Translations under genes and position numbers: made by a program
The notes under the pieces: model-generated
What the model saw: only the letters and a program-made list of their open reading frames with translations
Told to the model about the DNA's origin: nothing
Databases searched by the model: none
Shown here: positions 1 through 5,506 of the stretch, one piece after another
How the letters are laid out: every line of letters starts with the position of its first letter
How positions within the stretch are numbered: the stretch's first letter is position 1
Assembly: GCA_030605245.1 (NCBI GenBank)
Contig: JAUWIS010000052.1
Location: forward strand, 1-6,258
Direction of reading: 5' to 3'
From: Methanobacteriota archaeon
GTDB lineage: Archaea > Thermoplasmatota > JASEFT01 > JAUWIS01
Length of the DNA stretch: 6,258 nt

Positions 1-167
1 CTGTATGCGGCGGATGCCTCAACCTTGAATATCCATGTCTGGACATATATGAGGATGTACACTGTTATCTGGATCCATGTGCTGCATGCATGTTAGAGGA
101 TGCAAAAAAAAAGAAAGAAGAGGAAAAGGAAAAGAAAGGAGATATAAACAAAATGGAGGTAAAATGA
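1..167 (+). CDS. C-terminal fragment of a Cys-rich protein with a charged tail, 5' partial
   Basis: The reading frame starts at base 3, is open from the window edge and stops with TGA at 165-167, leaving about 54 residues. The visible part has two halves. The first 28 residues hold six Cys (fragment residues 2, 5, 12, 20, 25 and 28), including two CxxC pairs (CGGC and CAAC), which suggests iron-sulfur or zinc binding. The rest is a Lys/Glu-rich tail (KKKKEEEKEKK) that is probably disordered. The other two forward frames reach stops within 100 bases, which supports this frame. It lies upstream of the glutamate-synthase-like gene in the same orientation, about 120 bases away, so it may share its transcript. 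I do not recognise the family. A small iron-sulfur accessory protein for the flavoprotein is possible, but nothing here shows it. Confidence 0.55.
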   Translation, partial: VCGGCLNLEYPCLDIYEDVHCYLDPCAACMLEDAKKKKEEEKEKKGDINKMEVK

Positions 168-297
168 ATGAATTACTGAACGGAAATGAAGGGGATGAAG
201 GAATAAATAAAACGCAGGCAAAAAATTGATGGGATTATTAGAGAAGAAAGAAAAGAATAAATCTACAACAATATGGAGGGTGAAAAAATGTCTTTGA
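164..297 (+). other. Two overlapping nano-ORFs (21 and 22 codons), possibly one split small gene
   Basis: An ATG at 164 overlaps the upstream stop (ATGA) and opens a 21-residue ORF ending with TGA at 227-229. An ATG at 229-231 overlaps that stop (TGATG) and opens a 22-residue ORF ending at 297, ten bases past the start of the next gene. GGAGGT at 155-160 precedes the first ATG, with only 3 bases of spacing. The first ORF ends in the heptamer A_AAA_AAT just before its stop. A -1 shift there, or one extra A in the run at 220-225, would join both into a single 44-residue, Lys-rich product. Product and function are unknown, and chance ORFs in an A/G-rich leader are a real alternative. Confidence 0.22.
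275..282 (+). promoter_or_regulatory. Shine-Dalgarno that fixes the start of the glutamate-synthase-like gene
   Basis: GGAGGGTG lies 5 bases before the ATG at 288, with the GGAGG core 8 bases before it. That is ideal spacing for the archaeal anti-Shine-Dalgarno. The motif overlaps an earlier in-frame ATG at 273, which has no such site of its own, so 288 is the likely start. Confidence 0.75.
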
Positions 298-1865
298 CAA
301 AAATAAATGCGACAGCGGCAACGCTGACAAAAAACAGAACGGAAGGAGCGATAAACTCGCTAAGTGGAATGTGCGCAACCTGCGTGGATGGATGCATAGG
401 GATGTGCGAAATCGGGAAATCAGCATACAGGGGCCATGAGGTGATTTATCCTCAGCCTTTTGGAATCATCACATCAGCAAATGAAAAAATCTACCCTGTT
501 GACCTATCCCATTTCACAATATTAGGTGGTGTTGTGGGTGCTAAAGGAATAGAGGCTGACAGCGACAAGGCAATATTCTCAAACGTAAACATAGAAAGAA
601 AAATTGGAAAAAACAAGGATATTAAACTAAGAATGCCGATAGTTATACCAGGGCTTGGATCAACAGCAATTGCAAAAAACAACTGGGAAGGGTTAGCGAT
701 AGGCGCGGCATTAACAGGTATACCGCTCACAATTGGTGAAAATGTCTGCGGAATGGACCCTGAATCCGAAATCGTTAATGGGAAAGTAAAGCATTCACCT
801 GAACTTGAATGGAGAGTAAAACTCTACAAGAAATGGCAGCAGAATGGGTATGGTGCAATAACTGTCCAGGCAAACATAGAGGACACAAATCTTGGTGTGC
901 ATGAATATGCAATCTCAGAACTTGATGTTGATGCTGTTGAACTGAAATGGGGTCAGGGAGCAAAGGACATTGGTGGTGAAGTCAAGATTCCAGATTTGAA
1001 AAAAGCGCAGTTATTGAAAAAAAGAGGATACATCGTCCTGCCTGATCCAACAGACCCTGCTATTATTAAGGCATTTGAAAAAGGCAGTTTCAAGGAATTT
1101 GAGCGACATTCAAGGGTAGGTATGGTGACAGAGGAAGGTTTCATGAAAAGGGTGAAAGAACTCAGGGATTTGGGCGCAAAACATGTTTTCCTAAAAACAG
1201 GGGCATACAGACCAGTAGACCTGGCAAGGGCTGTGAAATTTTCATCAAAAGCAGGGATTGATCTTTTAACAGTTGATGCAGCAGGTGGTGGAACAGGTAT
1301 GAGTCCTTGGAGGATGATGAATGAATGGGGTGTTCCAGAGGTGGAACTGCATTCACTTCTCTACAAATATGTGGATAAACTCGCTAAGAAAGGTGAATAT
1401 GTTCCAGATATTGCAGTAGCAGGCGGTTTTGCATTTGAAGATCAAATATTAAAAGGGTTAGCACTTGGCGCACCATACTTTAAACTTGTAGGAATGGCCA
1501 GGGCGCCTCTTGCAGCAGCCATGGTTGGTAAGACAATTGGTAAAAAAATCAGCGAGGGAATGGTTCCTGTGTACATTGAACGATTTGGTGATACGCCAGA
1601 GGAGATATTTGTTACCGCACCAGAACTTAAAAGGAAACTCGGGAAAAAATTTGAGGAAGTTCCTACTGGGGCAATAGGTCTTTATACATATATGGAGAGA
1701 CTTAATCAGGGACTGAGGCAGATTATGGCTGGATGCAGAAACTTTGCATTAGAACACATCAGCAGAGATGACATTGCTGCTATAACAAGGGAAGCAACTG
1801 AAATCAGTGGGATAAAACATGTGATGGACACTGATGAGGAAGAGGTAAATAGGATACTGGGATAA
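288..1865 (+). CDS. FMN-binding glutamate synthase-like protein (GltB central-domain family)
   Basis: This 525-residue protein is a stand-alone version of the FMN-binding TIM-barrel domain of glutamate synthase large subunits. Visible family signatures are PIVIPGLGSTAIA (117-129), a GENVCG turn (150-155), KWGQGAKDIGG (220-230, like the substrate and flavin loop of GltB), TVDAAGGGTGMSP (328-340) and a C-terminal FMN-phosphate region with AVAGGF, LALGAPYFKLVGMARAP (376-407). The N-terminus holds C29, C32, C36 and C40 (CxxCxxxCxxxC), a possible iron-sulfur site that replaces the ferredoxin modules of some archaeal relatives. The 3Fe-4S cysteine triad of classical GltB is absent; only C483 lies in that region. 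There is no glutaminase domain and no GXGXG domain. The family is usually annotated as glutamate synthase (glutamine + 2-oxoglutarate to glutamate), but the true reaction of these short forms is uncertain. ATG 288 was chosen for its Shine-Dalgarno; an in-frame ATG at 273 would add five residues. The neighbouring convergent gene encodes a GltD homologue. Confidence 0.9.
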   Translation: MSLTKINATAATLTKNRTEGAINSLSGMCATCVDGCIGMCEIGKSAYRGHEVIYPQPFGIITSANEKIYPVDLSHFTILGGVVGAKGIEADSDKAIFSNVNIERKIGKNKDIKLRMPIVIPGLGSTAIAKNNWEGLAIGAALTGIPLTIGENVCGMDPESEIVNGKVKHSPELEWRVKLYKKWQQNGYGAITVQANIEDTNLGVHEYAISELDVDAVELKWGQGAKDIGGEVKIPDLKKAQLLKKRGYIVLPDPTDPAIIKAFEKGSFKEFERHSRVGMVTEEGFMKRVKELRDLGAKHVFLKTGAYRPVDLARAVKFSSKAGIDLLTVDAAGGGTGMSPWRMMNEWGVPEVELHSLLYKYVDKLAKKGEYVPDIAVAGGFAFEDQILKGLALGAPYFKLVGMARAPLAAAMVGKTIGKKISEGMVPVYIERFGDTPEEIFVTAPELKRKLGKKFEEVPTGAIGLYTYMERLNQGLRQIMAGCRNFALEHISRDDIAAITREATEISGIKHVMDTDEEEVNRILG

Positions 1866-1871
1866 AAAAGT

Positions 1872-1955
1872 GTTTGCCATATTACAGAAGAAAATGAAAA
1901 TGTAGAGGTGCAAACTTCCTTTATCTCTTAATTTTTTTAATATTATTTTTCTTTA
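1872..1955. terminator. Bidirectional T-rich terminator between convergent genes
   Basis: For the plus-strand gene, a weak stem GTTTGC (1872-1877) with GCAAAC (1910-1915) is followed by a long T-rich stretch with T7 at 1932-1938 and more T runs up to 1955, inside the 3' end of the opposing gene. On the minus strand the same stem is followed by ACTTTTTT (1865-1872) and preceded by TTTT runs (about 1891-1900). Oligo-T tracts are the main archaeal termination signal. The stem loop of about 32 bases is long, so the stem may not matter. Confidence 0.55.
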
Positions 1956-3307
1956 ACATACCTGTCTATCGCTCTCGCAGATTTTTTACCCATGCCCATG
2001 GCAGATATAACTGTTGCAGCGCCGGTTGCAATATCACCGCCAGCGAAAACACCTTTTATTGATGTTTTACCGTGTTCATCCGTGATAATGTTTCCATGCC
2101 TGCCTGTTTCAAGCCCTGGCATGCTTTTTGGTACAAGAGGATTCGGTCTCTGACCTATTGCCATTATAACAGTATCAACTCCCATTACAGATTCTGAACC
2201 CTTAATAGGTATCGGTCTCCTCCTTCCGGATTCATCAGGCTCACCCAATTTCATCTGGATATACTCCATTTTTTTCACCCTGCCGTTTTCACCAATGAAC
2301 CGGATAGGATTTGTAAGAAGCATGAATTTTACACCCTCCTGTTTTGCATGCTCTGCCTCCTCTTTACGCGCAGGCATCTCTTTTTCAGAGCGTCTGTAAA
2401 CAATGAACACCTGCTCCGCACCAAGTCTTAAAGATGTTCTCGCAGAATCCATTGCAACATTCCCTGCACCTACTACAGCAACTCGCTTACCAATCGTTAC
2501 AGGAGTGTCATACTCCGGGAATCTGTACGCTTTCATAAGATTTACCCTTGTTAGAAACTCGTTTGCTGAGTAAACACCGTTAAGGTTTTCACCGGGTAGA
2601 TGCATAAACATTGGCAGTCCTGCACCTGTTGCAACAAAAACCGCATCAAAATCCTTTTTCAACTCGTCAACTTCAATTGTTTTTCCTACAACCATGTCTG
2701 TTTTTATTTTTACACCAAGATCTTTTATGTAATCTATCTCAGATTCAACAATCTTTTTCGGCATCCTGAATTCTGGTATACCGTACATCAGTACGCCGCC
2801 TGTTTTATGCAATGATTCAAAAATTGTTACACTATGACCTTTTTTTGCGAGTTCTGCTGCGCATGTCAACCCTGCAGGTCCAGAGCCAACAACTGCTATT
2901 TTTTTATTAGTATCTTCAACCTTTTCAGGAGGTTTTACTCCTTTTTTTCTTTCCCAGTCAGCAGCAAAACGCTCAAGACGCCCGATTGCTACTGGTTCGC
3001 CTTTTTTTCCTAGAATGCATAACTGTTCGCACTGTGTTTCCTGAGGACATACCCTTCCGCATATAGCAGGAAGAGAATTTTTTTCCTTTATTTTATCTAT
3101 TGCATCCTCAAACCTTTTTTCTTTGATAAGTTGGATGAAACCTGGTATGTCTATTCCTACAGGACATCCTTTGACACAGGATGGTTTTTTACAGTTCAGG
3201 CATCTGCTTGCTTCTTTAACAGCGTCTTCTTCACTGTAGCCAAGTGCTACCTCATTAAAGTTTTTTATTCTCTCTTTTGGCTTCTGTTCAGGCATAGATG
3301 TTCTCAT
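1943..3307 (-). CDS. nfnB: NfnB/SudA-type large subunit: FAD, two-iron-sulfur, NAD(P)-binding oxidoreductase (GltA/GltD family)
   Basis: The 454-residue protein matches the large subunit of NADH-dependent reduced ferredoxin:NADP+ oxidoreductase, also named sulfide dehydrogenase subunit alpha or GltA. In characterised enzymes it carries the bifurcating FAD and binds NADP(H). Visible domains in order: an N-terminal iron-sulfur domain with C36xxC39xxxxC44xxxC48P and C83xxxC87PxExxC93xxxC97; a conserved GEPVAIG stretch whose Glu (E104) probably corresponds to the non-Cys cluster ligand known in NfnB; GSGPAG (141-146) for FAD; GAGNVAMD (280-287) and YRRSEKEMPAR (304-314) for NAD(P)H; a GGD flavin motif (423-425). 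No catalytic motif appears lost and the length is normal. It starts within the stop of the preceding small-subunit gene (ATGA, 4-nt overlap), behind GAGGTGA at 3311-3317, so the two are translationally coupled. A role as GltD partner of the GltB-like protein cannot be excluded, but the adjacent small subunit favours Nfn. Confidence 0.93.
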   Translation of the reverse strand: MRTSMPEQKPKERIKNFNEVALGYSEEDAVKEASRCLNCKKPSCVKGCPVGIDIPGFIQLIKEKRFEDAIDKIKEKNSLPAICGRVCPQETQCEQLCILGKKGEPVAIGRLERFAADWERKKGVKPPEKVEDTNKKIAVVGSGPAGLTCAAELAKKGHSVTIFESLHKTGGVLMYGIPEFRMPKKIVESEIDYIKDLGVKIKTDMVVGKTIEVDELKKDFDAVFVATGAGLPMFMHLPGENLNGVYSANEFLTRVNLMKAYRFPEYDTPVTIGKRVAVVGAGNVAMDSARTSLRLGAEQVFIVYRRSEKEMPARKEEAEHAKQEGVKFMLLTNPIRFIGENGRVKKMEYIQMKLGEPDESGRRRPIPIKGSESVMGVDTVIMAIGQRPNPLVPKSMPGLETGRHGNIITDEHGKTSIKGVFAGGDIATGAATVISAMGMGKKSARAIDRYVKEK

Positions 3308-4128
3308 ATTTCACCTCTGTATAGTTCCAATGATTTTTTTTCCTCATCAAGATACATTTTATTTCGTGAGATGAGCAAATCAAAATCGATTAGGTGCGCA
3401 TCAAACTCAGGACCGTCAACACATGCAAACTTTGTTTCACCACCTACAACGCATCTGCATGCACCGCACATCCCTGTGCCGTCAACCATTATGGAGTTCA
3501 AACTCGCAATTGTTTTCACCTTATATGGCAGGGTTGTTTTTGCTACAAACTTCATCATAATAGGAGGACCTATTGCTATTACCCTGTCAATTTTTTCTTT
3601 TTCCAGGATTTCTTTTAAAGGTAGTGTCACAACACCTTTTCTTCCATAACTACCATCATCTGTTGTAACAATAATCTGATCACTAAATTTTTTCATTTTT
3701 TCTTCCCAGAAAAGAAGGTTTTTAGTGCGCGCACCAATGATTGAGATGACTTTGTTTCCTTTTTCCTTCAGCATTTTAACCTGAGGATAAACACAGGCAA
3801 TACCTGTCCCGCCACCTATGCAGACAACATTACCAAATTTTTCAATCTCAGACGGATTTCCAAGAGGACCTATAAAATCAAGTATTTCATCGCCAACATT
3901 TTTTTTACCAAGCTGAAATGTTGTTTTCCCAACCTCCTGAAAAACAATTGTAATTGTCCCTTTATCCCTGTCAAAATCTGCTATTGTTAAAGGTACCCGC
4001 TCCCCTTTTTCATGAATACGCAAAATTATGAACTGGCCTGGCATACATTTTTTTGCAATCCTTTCTGCTTCTACTTCAAACATTTTTGTAGATTCGGCAA
4101 GTGTTTCCTTTTTAACGATTTTGAACAT
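3304..4128 (-). CDS. nfnA: NfnA/SudB-type small subunit: FAD/NAD-binding, 2Fe-2S ferredoxin-NADP reductase-like
   Basis: The 274-residue protein belongs to the sulfide dehydrogenase subunit beta / dihydroorotate dehydrogenase electron-transfer (PyrK-like) family and would be the NAD(H)-binding partner of the next gene. Visible features: the N-terminal FKIVKKETL...PGQFIILR flavin domain with RVPLTIADFD (44-53) for FAD, GGGTGIA (105-111) for the nucleotide, and a C-terminal cluster motif D216-x4-C221-x2-C224-x11-C236. That Asp plus three Cys set is the ligand pattern of the unusual 2Fe-2S cluster of NfnA and separates it from plain PyrK. C226 is an extra Cys within the loop. I chose ATG 4128 because homologues start at this MxKIV sequence. 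The longer open frame to 4251 would run into the preceding gene and adds a Cys-rich stretch foreign to the family. No Shine-Dalgarno precedes 4128, but a TATA-like box lies 27 bases upstream, which fits a leaderless transcript. Confidence 0.92.
   Translation of the reverse strand: MFKIVKKETLAESTKMFEVEAERIAKKCMPGQFIILRIHEKGERVPLTIADFDRDKGTITIVFQEVGKTTFQLGKKNVGDEILDFIGPLGNPSEIEKFGNVVCIGGGTGIACVYPQVKMLKEKGNKVISIIGARTKNLLFWEEKMKKFSDQIIVTTDDGSYGRKGVVTLPLKEILEKEKIDRVIAIGPPIMMKFVAKTTLPYKVKTIASLNSIMVDGTGMCGACRCVVGGETKFACVDGPEFDAHLIDFDLLISRNKMYLDEEKKSLELYRGEI
3311..3317 (-). promoter_or_regulatory. Shine-Dalgarno of the nfnB-like gene
   Basis: On the minus strand GAGGTGA is followed by three bases and then the ATG at 3307-3305. 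It lies inside the last codons of the upstream gene. It supports the first ATG over the Met four codons downstream and fits coupled translation of the two subunits. Confidence 0.65.
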
Positions 4129-4150
4129 GTTTTTGAAATAGTGTTGTGAA

Positions 4151-4160
4151 ATATTAAATA
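4151..4160 (-). promoter_or_regulatory. TATA-like box of a leaderless promoter for nfnAB
   Basis: The minus strand reads TATTTAATAT, centred about 27 bases before the ATG at 4128. This is the archaeal TATA-to-transcription-start distance, so the start codon would be the first transcribed codon. The 35-base gap to the upstream gene has no Shine-Dalgarno. nfnAB could therefore be transcribed alone as well as by read-through from the kinase and lipid genes. Confidence 0.5.
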
Positions 4161-4163
4161 TTG

Positions 4164-4787
4164 CTATGGTCTTGTTAGCCTTTTCCATGTTCCAAAAAAT
4201 CTTTGTAATACAGTAAGCTGTCCTGCAACAGCAAAATAAAGCATTACCCATTCAGTAAAAGTAAACCTCCAGACAAGAATAATTCCCTGATTTATAAGCA
4301 TATACTGGATTAAAGGCAAAGCAATAAGGATAACAAGACGGTCGGCCCTTCCAAGAACACCGGAATATACCCTGCCAGCACCAACAGCCTGTGCCTGCGT
4401 TCCAAGATAACTTGCAAGAAGTATGCTGATAACAGCAAGGAAACCAATGATATTGTTGCAGTATATGGAAAGCGTTATACCTCCAAGAATAAAGACATCT
4501 GCGTACCTGTCAAGAACATGGTCTAGAAAATCACCTTTTTTTGATGCCTTTCCTGAGATTTTTGCAACACTTCCATCCAATGCATCAAAGAATGCGTTTA
4601 GAAATATGAAAAGTCCTGCCAGCAAAAGCAATTCAGTCATGAAATTTGTTAAATAAAATGAAAGCCCTGCCAGAAACGCAAACAGAAATGCGGTTACCGA
4701 CAGTATATCTGGATTGACTTTCCTCATCGGTCTTGCTATTGGTGTCAGTATTCTATCCCCGATATTTCTGTAACTATCTAGTACCAT
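4164..4787 (-). CDS. CDP-alcohol phosphatidyltransferase family, likely archaetidylinositol phosphate synthase
   Basis: This 207-residue integral membrane protein would join a CDP-activated lipid (CDP-archaeol) to an alcohol such as inositol phosphate, making archaeal phospholipid headgroups. The family motif is present: D68xxD71G72xxA75-K76, eight residues, G85xxxD89xxxD93. All four metal-binding Asp and both Gly are kept, but the usual Arg of the AR pair is Lys at 76. Hydrophobic segments lie roughly at 29-47, 51-67, 95-109, 111-127, 148-170 and 176-195, in line with the six-helix fold. The LDRYAD sequence after the last motif Asp and the length of about 200 residues resemble archaetidylinositol phosphate synthases; the acceptor cannot be read from the motif alone. 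GGAGGATG (4792-4799) provides a Shine-Dalgarno at good spacing. Only 22 bases separate it from the upstream kinase gene, so the two probably share a transcript. Confidence 0.85.
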   Translation of the reverse strand: MVLDSYRNIGDRILTPIARPMRKVNPDILSVTAFLFAFLAGLSFYLTNFMTELLLLAGLFIFLNAFFDALDGSVAKISGKASKKGDFLDHVLDRYADVFILGGITLSIYCNNIIGFLAVISILLASYLGTQAQAVGAGRVYSGVLGRADRLVILIALPLIQYMLINQGIILVWRFTFTEWVMLYFAVAGQLTVLQRFFGTWKRLTRP

Positions 4788-4791
4788 TAGA

Positions 4792-4799
4792 CATCCTCC
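4792..4799 (-). promoter_or_regulatory. Shine-Dalgarno of the CDP-alcohol phosphatidyltransferase gene
   Basis: The minus strand reads GGAGGATG, with the GGAGG core 7 bases before the ATG at 4787. The site fills most of the 22-base gap after the kinase stop. It contrasts with the two minus-strand genes behind TATA-like boxes, which have no such site. Confidence 0.7.
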
Positions 4800-4809
4800 A
4801 GATCATGGG

Positions 4810-5334
4810 TTAGTACCATGTTAATATCTCCTCTGACCAGTCAACATTACCTACTTTGTAATTCTTAAATTTACCGCCCAGTATCTTTTCCACATCTTCT
4901 GCAACTTTTTCCTGGGTAATTTTTGTTGTGTCTATCTCATAAACATTTTTGCATCTTTCCAAAGCTTCAACAGTAACAGCATCAACTGCTTCTGCCTCCG
5001 CATTTTCTAGAATCTTTTTTTTATCATATTTCTTCTTTTTCAACCTTTTAGACAGTATTCTTGGTGAGCATCTAAGCACGATTACAGTATCAACAGATAG
5101 GAGATGCGCAATATGTCCTTCAACAATGATGGGATTTTTGTTTTGTTTTTGTATGTAATCATCTATTTTTTTTATGTCCGCAACCCTACATTTTCTTTCT
5201 TTATCATAATCAAAAACAAAATTATGCTGCTTTACAACCCTGTTCAAATCTACAACTGCATATCCTTTTTTTCTTAAAATTTCTGAAACAGAGGTTTTTC
5301 CTGTTCCTGGTGTGCCTGTTAACGCGACAATCAT
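4810..5334 (-). CDS. Adenylate kinase AK6/Fap7 family (putative adenylate kinase, ribosome maturation factor)
   Basis: The 174-residue protein has the P-loop GTPGTGKT (7-14), the AK6-type VEGHIAHLL segment (71-79), a nucleotide-kinase core strand VIVLRCSP (84-91) followed by a Lys-rich lid (RLKKKKYDKKK, 97-107), and a C-terminal VDWSEEI stretch. Length and motifs match archaeal homologues of human AK6 (hCINAP) and yeast Fap7. These bind ATP, show adenylate kinase or ATPase activity, and act with ribosomal protein uS11 (Rps14) in maturing the small subunit. It is a soluble protein and first in a minus-strand cluster with the lipid synthase. ATG 5334 is preferred over the longer frame from 5358: MIVALTGTPG is the normal N-terminus, the extra residues (FKHHRHL) match nothing known, and the region codes for a likely TATA box. 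No Shine-Dalgarno is visible, so a leaderless transcript is likely. Confidence 0.9.
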   Translation of the reverse strand: MIVALTGTPGTGKTSVSEILRKKGYAVVDLNRVVKQHNFVFDYDKERKCRVADIKKIDDYIQKQNKNPIIVEGHIAHLLSVDTVIVLRCSPRILSKRLKKKKYDKKKILENAEAEAVDAVTVEALERCKNVYEIDTTKITQEKVAEDVEKILGGKFKNYKVGNVDWSEEILTWY

Positions 5335-5355
5335 CAAATGTCTATGATGTTTAAA

Positions 5356-5363
5356 CATATTAA
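5356..5363 (-). promoter_or_regulatory. TATA-like box of a leaderless promoter for the AK6-like gene
   Basis: The minus strand reads TTAATATG, centred about 26 bases before the ATG at 5334, the same geometry as the nfnAB box. The adjoining palindrome GTTTAAAC (5350-5357) could be a regulator site or part of the AT-rich box. The absence of a Shine-Dalgarno supports leaderless initiation. Confidence 0.45.
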
Positions 5364-5385
5364 GGTTTAAGGTGCAAGGTGTAAG
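5362..5385. repeat. Heptad quasi-tandem repeat AAGGTNN, three copies plus AAG
   Basis: AAGGT recurs with an exact 7-base period at 5362, 5369 and 5376, and AAG follows at 5383. The array abuts the TATA-like box of the kinase gene, on its upstream side. It is non-coding on both strands in any ORF I accept. It may be slippage-derived or a regulator-binding array; the sequence does not tell which. Confidence 0.6.
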
Positions 5386-5395
5386 AAAGTATATA

Positions 5396-5459
5396 GGGAT
5401 TAGGGGGAAGCAAGGGTTAGAGAAGCCTTGATCCCTAACCCTGAATCCTGAGTTCCTGA
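5396..5459. repeat. Interrupted inverted repeat flanked by CCTNA quasi-repeats, intergenic
   Basis: An 8-bp stem AGGGTTAG (5413-5420) with CTAACCCT (5435-5442) encloses a 14-base loop. An outer arm GGATT (5397-5401) with AATCC (5444-5448) could extend it across an internal loop. The right side is also a quasi-tandem series: CCTAA at 5434, then CCTGA at 5440, 5447 and 5455. It lies between two divergent promoters, so a terminator role is unlikely; a cruciform, regulator site or decayed short repeat is possible. Confidence 0.55.
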
Positions 5460-5467
5460 CATAAAGG

Positions 5468-5475
5468 TTTATAAT
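5468..5475 (+). promoter_or_regulatory. TATA box of the CBS-domain gene
   Basis: TTTATAAT, preceded by the purine-rich ATAAAG that could act as BRE, is centred about 35 bases before the ATG at 5507. Transcription would start near 5498 and leave a leader of about 9 bases. No good Shine-Dalgarno lies in that leader, although AGTGG at 5498-5502 is a weak candidate. Confidence 0.55.
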
Positions 5476-5506
5476 ACAGGATACTATTTACAGGTTAGTG
5501 GTTTAA

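Noticed and set aside
3131..3649. 172-codon plus-strand open frame
   Set aside because: It is antisense to nfnB and nfnA, both with full family motifs, and its Phe/Ser/His-rich translation is typical of a shadow of Lys/Glu-rich genes.
4129..4251. Longer N-terminus for the NfnA-like protein (ATG at 4251 or 4188)
   Set aside because: It would overlap the lipid synthase gene, add residues foreign to the family and read through the likely TATA box.
5335..5358. Eight-residue N-terminal extension of the AK6-like kinase from ATG 5358
   Set aside because: The family starts right before the P-loop at MIVALTG, and the extension overlaps the likely promoter.
5396..5420. G-quadruplex or telomere-like TTAGGG element
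   Set aside because: Only three G runs of three or more are present, and TTAGGG similarity is short and not tandem; the inverted repeat explains the symmetry better.
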